Origin: Pseudomonas fontis
Lineage (GTDB): Bacteria > Pseudomonadota > Gammaproteobacteria > Pseudomonadales > Pseudomonadaceae
Assembly (NCBI RefSeq): GCF_028656955.1
Contig: NZ_JAMDGY010000057.1
Location: 1 to 50,348, forward strand
Length of the DNA: 50,348 nt
Reading direction: 5' to 3'
Below the pieces are notes generated by a model. That model saw only the letters and a program-made list of their open reading frames with translations, was not told the origin of the DNA and made no database searches. Position 1 is the stretch's first letter; each line of letters begins with the position of its first letter. Of this stretch, positions 42,836 to 50,348 are shown piece after piece. Both the position numbers and the translations under genes were made by a program.

Positions 42836-42866
42836 AGCTTAAAGGTTCCTGTAATGGCAAGGTCAA
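42836..42866 (-). promoter_or_regulatory. CueR-type promoter of the flc operon
   Basis: On the minus strand: -35 TTGACC (42861-42866), a 19-base spacer containing the imperfect dyad CCTTGCC-ATTACA-GGAACC, and -10 TAAGCT (42836-42841). A 19-base spacer with a central dyad is typical of MerR-family (CueR) promoters that need activator twisting, here in response to copper. Confidence 0.78.
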
Positions 42867-42951
42867 CGGCTGTAGGAAAATTATTTTTTGCGGTGAGAAA
42901 ACCAAACGCGAGACCCTTCGCACCCTGACCTGCCACGGGCTTGAACAACGG

Positions 42952-42976
42952 TTGCCGGCGTGGTGAGCGCCGGCAA
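42952..42976 (-). terminator. Hairpin after copZ, possible terminator
   Basis: A perfect nine-base stem, TTGCCGGCG/CGCCGGCAA, with a seven-base loop starts five bases after the copZ stop (42982). It has no T-tract but would separate the copper-export genes from the flc promoter. Confidence 0.55.
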
Positions 42977-42981
42977 AACCG

Positions 42982-43188
42982 TTACCCCTGGGCCGCTACC
43001 TGCGCAGGAAAGCCAGCCTCGTTGAGCACCGCCAGCAAGGCGCTCTCGCCCTGGGCGCTGGTGACTCGCACCCGCCGGGTGGGCGGGTCCGTTTCAATGT
43101 TGGCCTGGGCATCCAGGCCCAGCAGCGCTTTGGTCACCGACTTGGCGCAACCGCCGCAGGTCATGTTCGGGATGTAAAACTGATGCAT
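42982..43188 (-). CDS. copZ: CopZ-like copper chaperone (HMA domain)
   Basis: This 68-residue heavy-metal-associated domain has the Cu+ site MTCGGC (residues 9-14) and the typical babbab layout. Such chaperones carry Cu+ in the cytosol and deliver it to CopA or to CueR. It corresponds in position to PA3520 of P. aeruginosa, between opmE and the flc genes. A partial CueR-like site and a hairpin lie in the 74-base gap between copA and copZ. Confidence 0.9.
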   Translation of the reverse strand: MHQFYIPNMTCGGCAKSVTKALLGLDAQANIETDPPTRRVRVTSAQGESALLAVLNEAGFPAQVAAQG

Positions 43189-43212
43189 GTAAATCTCCTA
43201 TTGGATGAAGGT

Positions 43213-43251
43213 GCCCGACTACGTTCGGGCATTGCCACAGGGCAAGGTCAA
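43213..43251 (-). promoter_or_regulatory. Weak CueR-like site and hairpin before copZ
   Basis: On the minus strand, TTGACC (43246-43251) is followed by a TTGCC-CTGT-GGCAA dyad. The -10 position is poor and overlaps a GCCCGA/TCGGGC hairpin (43213-43230). It may be a second copper promoter or a remnant. Confidence 0.45.
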
Positions 43252-43262
43252 ACACGTTTCGT

Positions 43263-45794
43263 TTAATGCGCGACTTCAGTACTCAGCGGTGCCTGCAAAC
43301 GCTTCAGGCGCAGCGCATTGCCGAGCACGAAGACGCTGGACAGGGCCATGGCCGCTGCGGCGAAAATCGGCGACAGCAACGCGCCGTTGAGTGGATACAG
43401 CGCGCCGGCCGCCACCGGGATCAGCACGGCGTTGTAGGCGAAGGCCCAGAACAGGTTCTGCTTGATGTTGCGGATCGTCGCCTGGCTCAACGCGATGGCG
43501 TTCGGCACACCGCGTAGGTCGCCGGACATCAGCACTACGTCAGCGGCCTCGATGGCCACGTCGGTGCCGGTGCCGATGGCCAGCCCGACATCGGCCTCGG
43601 CCAGCGCCGGCGCGTCGTTGATACCGTCACCCACAAAGGCGATACGCGCGCCACCACTGCGCAGTTTTTTCAGTGCCTGCACCTTGCCGTCGGGCAACAC
43701 CTCGGCCACCACTTCATCGATGCCCAGTTGGCGGGCAATGGCCGCTGCGGTCGCGGCGTTGTCACCGGTGATCATCGCGACCTTGAGGCCAAGGGCATGC
43801 AGCGCATCAATCGCCTCGGGGGTTGTTTCCTTGATCGGGTCGGCGACCGCAATCACGGCGGCCAGGCGCCCGTCGATTGCCGCGTACAGCGGGCTCTTGC
43901 CTTGCTCGCCAAGTTGCTGGGCAACCGTCTTGAAGCTCGTCACGTCAAGGCCCAGCTGGGTCATGAAGCGGTCTGCGCCGACGGCAACCGTGCGCCCCGC
44001 GACCTTGGCTGAAACGCCAAAGCCCGGGGTGGCATCGAAGTGCTCGATAGGGCCGACGGCCAGGTCACACTGCTTGGCCGCTGCCACGATCGCCTCGGCA
44101 ATCGGGTGCTCGGAGCGGGTCTCAACTGCGGCAACCAGCGCGAGGACTTCGTCGTATTCAAAGCCTGCGGCCGGGACCAGATCGGTCAGCTCGGGGCGGC
44201 CCTTGGTCAAAGTGCCGGTCTTGTCCAGCGCAACCACCGTCACATCGCGCAGCGCCTGCAGGGCTTCGCCCTTGCGGAACAGCACGCCGAGTTCGGCGGC
44301 GCGGCCGGTACCGACCATGATCGAGGTCGGCGTGGCAAGGCCCATGGCGCACGGGCAGGCAATGATCAACACGGCAACGGCATTGACCAGCGCGAAGGTG
44401 AGCGCCGGAGTCGGCCCGAAGAACAGCCACACCAGGAAGGTCAGCGTTGCCGCCGCCATCACGGCCGGCACGAACCACATGGTCACCTTGTCGACCAGCG
44501 CCTGGATGGGCAGCTTGGAGCCCTGCGCTTCCTCGACCAGGCGGATGATCCGGGCCAACACGGTATTGCCGCCAACCTGGGTAACCCGGAAGCTGAACGC
44601 ACCAGTCTTGTTCAAGGTGCCGCCGACCACCGGAGCGCCCACGCCCTTGGACACAGGCACCGGTTCGCCGGTGATCATGCTCTCGTCGACATACGAGGCG
44701 CCCTCGACCACTTCGCCGTCCACCGGGATTTTCTCGCCTGGACGCACCAGCACGATGTCGCCGGTTTTCACTTCATCCAGCGCGATCTCGACGATTTCAC
44801 CGTTGCGCTCGACCCGCGCGGTCCTGGCCTGCAGGCCGACCAGGCGTTTGATCGCCTGCGAGGTGCGGCCCTTGGCCCGGGCTTCCAGCGTGCGCCCCAG
44901 CAGGATCAGGGTCACGATGACCACGGCCGCTTCGAAGTACACGTTGGCGGTGCCTTGCGGCAGGATGCCGGCGGCGAATGTCGCGACGATTGAATAGCCG
45001 TACGCCGCCGAGGTCCCCACCGCTACCAGCGAGTTCATGTCCGGGGCGCCGCGCAGCAAGGCCGGGATGCCCTTGCTGAAGAAGCGCAGGCCCGGGCCGA
45101 ACAGCACCAGGGTGGCAAGCACGAACTGCAGGTACCAACTGGTTTGCACACCCAGCACACCCATCACCCAATGGTGCATGGCCGGCACCAGGTGCGAGCC
45201 CATTTCCAGGACAAACACCGGCAAGGTGAGAATCGCCGCAATCAGCAGCGAACGGCGCAGCGACTGCGCCTCGTGCTCGCGGCGTTCGCTGTCCTGGTCG
45301 GCGGCGCTGGTGGTTGCCGCCGATACGCCGCGTGCCCGGTAACCGGCCTTCTCCACCGCCTGCGCCAGGTCGGCGACGGCTACCGCCCCCACCAGGTGTT
45401 TGACGCGGGCGCGTTCGGTGGCCAGGTTGACCGTGGCGTCGAGTACACCCGGCACTTGCTTGAGGGCTTTTTCGACCCGGCCCACGCAGGAGGCGCAGGT
45501 CATGTCCTCGATCACCAGCTCGGTGCTGTCTTCACGCACGCTGTAGCCGGCGACTTCGATAGCGCGAATGGCGGCACGAGGATCGGCCGCCCCCTTGAAG
45601 GTGATGTCGGCGCGCTCGGTGGCCAGGTTGACCGCCGCAGCCTGCACGCCGGGCACTGCCTTGAGTGCGCGCTCGACGCGGCCGACACACGACGCACAGG
45701 TCATGCCGTCGACTGCCAGGCTCAACCGCACCGGTGCCGGGCCGAGGGCGCCGGCGGCGGATGAGCGCGAAGCGCTTGCCATTGAATTTTCCAT
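43263..45794 (-). CDS. copA: Cu+-exporting P1B-type ATPase CopA
   Basis: This 843-residue protein has two N-terminal HMA domains, each with MTCASC (near residues 30 and 98), followed by membrane segments. The transport motif Cys480-Pro-Cys482 lies in 'IIACPCAMGLATPT', the phosphorylated Asp524 in DKTGT, 'TGEPVPVSK' in the actuator loop, HP ('SEHPIAEAI') and 'GDGINDAPAL' in the ATP-binding domain. It pumps cytoplasmic Cu+ to the periplasm. The start at 45794 is preceded by GGGA; an ATG at 45782 is an alternative. A CueR-type promoter at 45828-45858 lies just upstream. In P. aeruginosa copA1 lies elsewhere, so its place between opmE and copZ is a difference. Confidence 0.93.
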   Translation of the reverse strand: MENSMASASRSSAAGALGPAPVRLSLAVDGMTCASCVGRVERALKAVPGVQAAAVNLATERADITFKGAADPRAAIRAIEVAGYSVREDSTELVIEDMTCASCVGRVEKALKQVPGVLDATVNLATERARVKHLVGAVAVADLAQAVEKAGYRARGVSAATTSAADQDSERREHEAQSLRRSLLIAAILTLPVFVLEMGSHLVPAMHHWVMGVLGVQTSWYLQFVLATLVLFGPGLRFFSKGIPALLRGAPDMNSLVAVGTSAAYGYSIVATFAAGILPQGTANVYFEAAVVIVTLILLGRTLEARAKGRTSQAIKRLVGLQARTARVERNGEIVEIALDEVKTGDIVLVRPGEKIPVDGEVVEGASYVDESMITGEPVPVSKGVGAPVVGGTLNKTGAFSFRVTQVGGNTVLARIIRLVEEAQGSKLPIQALVDKVTMWFVPAVMAAATLTFLVWLFFGPTPALTFALVNAVAVLIIACPCAMGLATPTSIMVGTGRAAELGVLFRKGEALQALRDVTVVALDKTGTLTKGRPELTDLVPAAGFEYDEVLALVAAVETRSEHPIAEAIVAAAKQCDLAVGPIEHFDATPGFGVSAKVAGRTVAVGADRFMTQLGLDVTSFKTVAQQLGEQGKSPLYAAIDGRLAAVIAVADPIKETTPEAIDALHALGLKVAMITGDNAATAAAIARQLGIDEVVAEVLPDGKVQALKKLRSGGARIAFVGDGINDAPALAEADVGLAIGTGTDVAIEAADVVLMSGDLRGVPNAIALSQATIRNIKQNLFWAFAYNAVLIPVAAGALYPLNGALLSPIFAAAAMALSSVFVLGNALRLKRLQAPLSTEVAH

Positions 45795-45827
45795 CGAACT
45801 GTCCCTTTTAACGATTCTGTTGAAGCA

Positions 45828-45858
45828 AGCCTGAAGCTTCCCAGCAGGGAAAGGTCAA
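45828..45858 (-). promoter_or_regulatory. CueR-type promoter of copA
   Basis: On the minus strand: -35 TTGACC (45853-45858), a 19-base spacer with the dyad CCTTTC-N7-GGAAGC, and -10 CAGGCT (45828-45833). It overlaps the last bases of opmE by four and drives copA (ATG 45794). Confidence 0.75.
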
Positions 45859-47351
45859 GGCGTGTACGCCGCCTGTTTGAGCAACGCCGGTTGCGTGAGC
45901 CGCTCAGCCGCGTCGCAGGCGTGATCGGTTTGCGCGCAGTATTCCCAGCCGCCGCCCAACGCCTTGTAGACACTGACCAGGGCCAGGCGCTGGTTGGTGC
46001 GGGCCACCGTCAGTGCCCGGCGGCTGGCGAAGTCGGAGCGTTCGGCTTCCAGCACATCCAGATAGAAGCCCTGCCCGCCCTTGAAGCGCACTCGGGAGAG
46101 CCGCGCGGCCTCGCGATTGGCCGCCGACTCAAGCAAGCGCAGCCCCAGGGTGTTGCCCGAAGACGCAAAGGCGCTGAAGGCGTCATCGGTTTCCTGCAAG
46201 GCGCGCAATACGGTCTGGTCATAGCTGATCAGTGCCGCCTTGCTACGTGCCTCGCTGGCCGCAATGCGCGCACGGACCCGGCCGAAATCGAGGAGGTTCC
46301 AGCGAATCGTCGGGCCGATGAATGCCGAAAACCCTTCAGTACCACTGACCGAATCCAGGCTGCCGGTGACAATCCCGATTGAGCCCAGCACCTGGACGTC
46401 CGGGTAGAGCCCGGCGGTTTCCACGCCGATCTGCGCCGTCGCGGCTGCCAAGGCCCTTTCAGCCGCCGCAATATCTGCACGACGGGCCAGCAACCCACCA
46501 GGATCGCCAATGGCAATGTTGCGCACGCTCAGCGCCTCGGGCATGGCGGGGTTCGTGGGTGGCGTGAACGTCTGCGGCGTCTGCCCCAAAAGGATCGCCA
46601 AGGCATTGATGGCAGCTGTGCGGCGGCTTTCCAGCTCCGGCACGGCGACTTCAACGCTGCGCAAGAACGCTTCGGCGCGCAGGCGGTCGAATTCGCTCGC
46701 CGCCCCCGCGCCCTTCAGGCGCTCGACCATCTGCAGGCTTTCGCGCTGGCTTTGGCTGATGTCGATGACCACCGCAAGTTCAGCCTCGATACCGCGCAAG
46801 GCGAACCAGGCAGCCGCTACCTGTGCGGCAATGCTCGCCTGCACACCGCGCAACAGCGCTTCACGCGAGCCGGCTTGCGCCTGGGCGGCTTCCACCGAGC
46901 GGCGCACGCGACCAAACAGGTCGATTTCCCAGGAGGCATCCACCGCCGCCCGGTAGGTTTCAGCATCACGCGACTGGCCGGGCGGGGTCTGCACCTCGCT
47001 CAGCCGGCGGTTCTCGTAGCCGAACGCGGGGCCGCCGCGTGGCAGGTAGTCCTGGCGTCTTTCGCGCAGCAGCGCCTTGGCCTCGTCAAGGCGCAGGGCA
47101 GCGATGGCGATATCGTGGTTGGCCGCCAGCGCCTGCTGGATCAACCCGGTCAGCGCCGGGTCGTCAAAGGTACGCCACCACTGCACCTCGACCGCGCCCT
47201 CGGCAACGCCGCCGGGCAACGTGCCAAAGCTCGCCGGGGTACGCGACGGTGCCAGGGCGGGCGGCGAATAGTCGGGGCCGACCGACGCACAGCCCGCCAG
47301 CAAGGTGAACGCGGCCATGCTCAAGAGCGTGGTGTGATAAGGACGTTTCAT
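45855..47351 (-). CDS. opmE: Outer-membrane efflux lipoprotein, OpmE-like (NodT family)
   Basis: This 498-residue outer-membrane factor has lipobox LLAGC (Cys21), then 'SVGPDYSPPALAP' and two OEP repeats with 'WWRTFDDPALTGLIQQALAANHDI' at the N-terminal side. It pairs with the RND permease, whose stop overlaps its ATG (ATGA). By gene order it corresponds to OpmE of the copper-induced MexPQ-OpmE pump of P. aeruginosa. With the upstream pump gene broken at the window edge, its expression from the original promoter is doubtful. Confidence 0.87.
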   Translation of the reverse strand: MKRPYHTTLLSMAAFTLLAGCASVGPDYSPPALAPSRTPASFGTLPGGVAEGAVEVQWWRTFDDPALTGLIQQALAANHDIAIAALRLDEAKALLRERRQDYLPRGGPAFGYENRRLSEVQTPPGQSRDAETYRAAVDASWEIDLFGRVRRSVEAAQAQAGSREALLRGVQASIAAQVAAAWFALRGIEAELAVVIDISQSQRESLQMVERLKGAGAASEFDRLRAEAFLRSVEVAVPELESRRTAAINALAILLGQTPQTFTPPTNPAMPEALSVRNIAIGDPGGLLARRADIAAAERALAAATAQIGVETAGLYPDVQVLGSIGIVTGSLDSVSGTEGFSAFIGPTIRWNLLDFGRVRARIAASEARSKAALISYDQTVLRALQETDDAFSAFASSGNTLGLRLLESAANREAARLSRVRFKGGQGFYLDVLEAERSDFASRRALTVARTNQRLALVSVYKALGGGWEYCAQTDHACDAAERLTQPALLKQAAYTP

Positions 47352-50328
47352 ACCGTGCCCTCCTCCAGGCTGCGCTGCGAATCGGTCTTGCGTCGCTCAA
47401 AACGCACCTCCAGCTTGCGCATCAACACATAGAACACCGGCGTCAGGAACAGGCCGAACAGCGTCACCCCGAGCATCCCGGCGAACACCGCGATGCCCAT
47501 GGCCTGACGCATTTCCGCCCCGGCGCCACTGGCCAGCACCATGGGAATCACCCCGGCGATAAAGGCAATCGAGGTCATCAGGATCGGGCGCAGGCGCAAC
47601 CGGCAGGCTTCGATCACCGCCTCAAGGGTACTGGCGCCCTGCGCTTCCTGACTTCGGGCGAACTCGACGATAAGGATCGCGTTCTTCGCCGCCAGCCCGA
47701 CCAGCACGATCAGCCCGATCTGCACGAACACGTTGTTGTCGCCGCCCACCAGCCACACGCCGATGATCGCGCTGAGCAGGCACATCGGCACGATCAGCAT
47801 GACCGCCAACGGCAGCAGCCAACTGTTGTACTGCGCGGCCAGGATCAGATAGGCCAGCAGCACACACAGCGGGAAGATGAACAGCGCCGAGTTGCCGGCA
47901 AGCTTTTGCTGGTAGGTCAGGTCGGTCCATTCAAAGCTCATGCCTTCGGGCAGCACTTCCTTGGCCAGGCGTTCCATGGCGGCCACCGCCTGCCCGGAAC
48001 TCACCCCCGGCATGGCGCTGCCGGAGATATCGGCCGACGGGTAGCCGTTGTAGTGGATCACCCGGTCCGGGCCGGAGCTTGGCGTCACCGTGACAAACGC
48101 GGACAACGGCAGCATGTCCCCGGCCGCGTTGCGCACTTGCAGGCGGCCAATGGCTTCGGCTTGCATGCGGTGATCAGCATCGGCCTGGGCCGTGACTTTG
48201 TAGGTGCGCCCGAAACGGTTGAAGTCATTGATGTAGAGCGAGCCCAGATACACCTGCAGCGACTCGAACACATCCGCCAGGCGCACCCCCTGGCTCTTGG
48301 CCTGGGTGCGGTCGATAAGCACGTCAAGTTGCGGCGCGTTGACGTCGAAGCTGGTCAGCATGCCGCCCACCTGGCCGGACTCGCCGGCCTTCATCATCAG
48401 TACCTGGGTGTGCTGGACCAAAGCGTCCAGCCCCAGGCCACCACGGTCTTCAACCTGCATCTTGAAGCCACCGGTAGCCCCCAGGCCGGGCACCGGCGGT
48501 GGCGGGAACACCCCGAGGAAACCATCGGGAATGCTCGCAAACTTGGCTTGCAGGCGCCCGGCGATGGCAGTGGCGGCGAGATCCGCAGTGGTCCGCGCCT
48601 CGAACGGATCAAGCATGACGAACATCACCGCCGCATTGGGCACGTTGACGAAGCCGTTGATCGACAGCCCCGGGAACGCCACGACACTTTCCACACCGGG
48701 TTCGGCCAGGGCGATTTCCGACATTTGCTTGACCACCGCTTCAGTGCGACCCAGCGCTGCCGAGTTGGGCAATTGGGCAATGCCGACCAGGTAGTACTTG
48801 TCTTGCATTGGCACAAAGCCTGGCGGCACGGCCTTGAAGCCGACATAGGTCATCGCCAGCAGGCCTGCATAAACCAGCAGCGCCACCCCGCCGCCGCGCA
48901 CCACCTTGCGCACCGTGTTGCCATAGGCATCCGGTGCCCGCTGGAAGGGCCGGGACAGCGCTTTAAATGCCCGCTCGATACGCCCGCGCAGGCTGTTCGG
49001 GTCACGTTCAACCGCCGCCTCGCGTGGTCGCAGCAACATGGCCGCGAGTGCTGGGCTCAAGGTCAGCGAGTTGATCGCCGACAGAATCGTCGAGATGGCA
49101 ATCGTCAGCGCGAATTGCCGGTAGAACTCCCCTTGCAAGCCACTGAGGAATGCCGTCGGGATAAACACCGCCGCCAGTACCGAGGTAATCGCGATGATCG
49201 GGCTGGTCACCTCGTCCATCGCCCGCCGCGCCGCCTGGATTGGCGGCAGGCCATCCTCGATGTGCCGCTCGACGTTCTCGACCACCACGATGGCGTCGTC
49301 CACCACGATGCCGATCGACAGCACCAGGCCGAACAACGACAAGGTATTGAGCGAGAAGCCCATCAAGTGCATGACCGCAAAGGTCCCGACCAGCGACACC
49401 GGCACGGCCAGCAGCGGAATCAGCGATGCCCGCCAGCTGCGCAGGAACACCACCACCACGATCACCACGAGGAAGATCGCCTCCAGCAGCGTGGTGGTCA
49501 CCGACTCAAGCGAGGCCCGCACGAACACCGTCGGGTCGTAGGCAATGCGTGACGTGAGGCCTTCGGGGAACTTGCCTTCAAGGCCCTGCATGGTTTCGCG
49601 TACTGCCTGGGCGACGTCGAGTGCGTTGGCGCCCGGGCTCTGGATGATCTGCAACGCTACTGCCGGTTCACCATCGAGCAGGCTGCGCAAGGCATAGGCA
49701 TCCGCGCCCATCTCGATGCGCGCGACATCGCGCAGGCGCGTCACCTGGCCATCGTCGCCGGTACGAATGATGATGTCGCCGAACTGCTCTTCATCGGTCA
49801 GCCGTCCCAGCGTGTTCACCGTCACCTGGAAGGCGGCGCTGGAGTTGGGCGCCTGGCCCACGGCCCCGGCCGCTACCTGGACGTTCTGTTCACGCACGGC
49901 GGCGATCACTTCGCCTGCCGTCAGCCCACGGGCGGCGATCAGGTCCGGGTCGAGCCACAGGCGCATGCTGTATTCGCCGGCCCCCCACACCAGGACATCG
50001 TTGATGCCCGGGATGCGCGACAACTCATCGCGCACCTGCAGGTACGCATAGTTGGAGATATAGAGCGGGTCATAGCGTTTGTCCGGTGACAGCAGATGCA
50101 CCACCATCAGGATGTCAGGCGAGGTTTTCTGCGTGACCACGCCCTGGCGCTGCACCTCCTCGGGCAAACGCGAGAGCACCCGCGAAATGCGGTTCTGCAC
50201 CTGGATCTGCGCCATGTCGGCGTTGGTGCCCTGGGCGAAGGTAACCGTGAGGATCATGCGGCCATCGGTGGCCGACTGCGAGGACATGTACAGCATCCCC
50301 TCGACCCCGGTGACCACCTGTTCGATAG
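47348..50328 (-). CDS. mexQ: RND efflux permease, MexQ-like, 5' end missing
   Basis: About 993 residues of an HAE1-type RND pump remain. Visible features are 'GVEGMLYMSS' near the start, the TM4 proton-relay 'GIVVDDAIVVVEN', 'GQAPNSSA'-type porter regions and the C-terminal 'LVGLAAKNAILIVEFA' and 'GVTLFGLFLTPVFYVLM'. A complete pump has ~1050 residues. The first ~63, including TM1, are missing. In frame, the codons before 'PIEQVV' come from foreign sequence and contain a TAA. The first possible start (GTG at 50317) would give a protein without TM1, so it is probably not functional. Gene order with opmE, copZ and flc supports MexQ rather than another RND pump. Confidence 0.85.
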
Positions 50329-50348
50329 GGGGTTATGCCGAGATAAAG
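50329..50348. mobile_element. Likely end of a Tn3-family transposon (partial terminal repeat)
   Basis: The sequence changes abruptly from mexQ coding to GGGGTTATGCCGAGATAAAG. Starting with GGGG is typical of Tn3-family inverted repeats, and I recall Tn4652-group ends beginning in a very similar way. Only 20 bases are visible, so this is provisional. Confidence 0.5.

Overview
The window looks like a high-GC Pseudomonas chromosome, most likely P. putida/P. fluorescens-like. Supporting signs are the REP elements of the form GCCGGCAAGGCCGGCTCCCACA, the gene families present, and a copper region whose gene order matches the P. aeruginosa mexPQ-opmE/copZ/flc neighbourhood. No rRNA, tRNA or CRISPR was seen.

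Region 1 (72-1763, minus): an AspT/YidE-type membrane transporter. Region 2 (1952-19826, plus): a tightly packed locus encoding a ~3770-residue repeat protein, a TolC-family outer-membrane lipoprotein, two HlyD/RND-type periplasmic adaptors (the second with a GAF-like cytoplasmic head), a PqqD-like/site-2-protease/lipoyl-adaptor fusion, and a DUF3313 lipoprotein. The giant protein has a LEPR-XLL motif, a DUF4347 domain, DUF11-like modules and 11 cadherin/VCBS-like repeats. Neighbouring genes overlap or nearly touch, and the locus ends at a strong bidirectional terminator (19841-19884). It looks like a surface-protein export and processing system with no ABC ATPase. I know of no name for it, and it is the best candidate for an under-described system.

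Region 3 (19891-26667): a small secreted protein, a YahK-like zinc alcohol dehydrogenase, an operon for a YheO/DauR-like regulator, a PhzF-like protein, a RidA protein and a PLP hydroxy-amino-acid dehydratase, then an MgtC-family membrane protein and a LysR regulator. REP elements lie between several of these. Region 4 (26700-35820, minus): a probable eight-gene amine or polyamine catabolic operon. Its genes are a flavin monooxygenase, RidA, a DUF1028 protein, an ArgE-like deacetylase, an aldehyde dehydrogenase, an APC permease, a class III aminotransferase and a PotD-like binding protein. A GNAT acetyltransferase diverges from it.

Region 5 (36765-50348, minus): a copper-response island. Five genes (SAM methyltransferase, two fumarase/adenylosuccinate-lyase family lyases, two haem-oxygenase-like iron enzymes) match the published fluopsin C pathway flcABCDE. 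Upstream lie copZ, the Cu+ ATPase copA, and an OMF/RND pair corresponding to opmE and mexQ. CueR-type promoters (TTGACC, 19-bp spacer, -10) precede copA and the flc operon, with a weaker copy before copZ. The mexQ reading frame breaks at about residue 63 of a normal RND pump. There the sequence changes to GGGGTTATGCC..., which resembles the end of a Tn3-family transposon, so mexP and the pump promoter are not joined to mexQ in this window.
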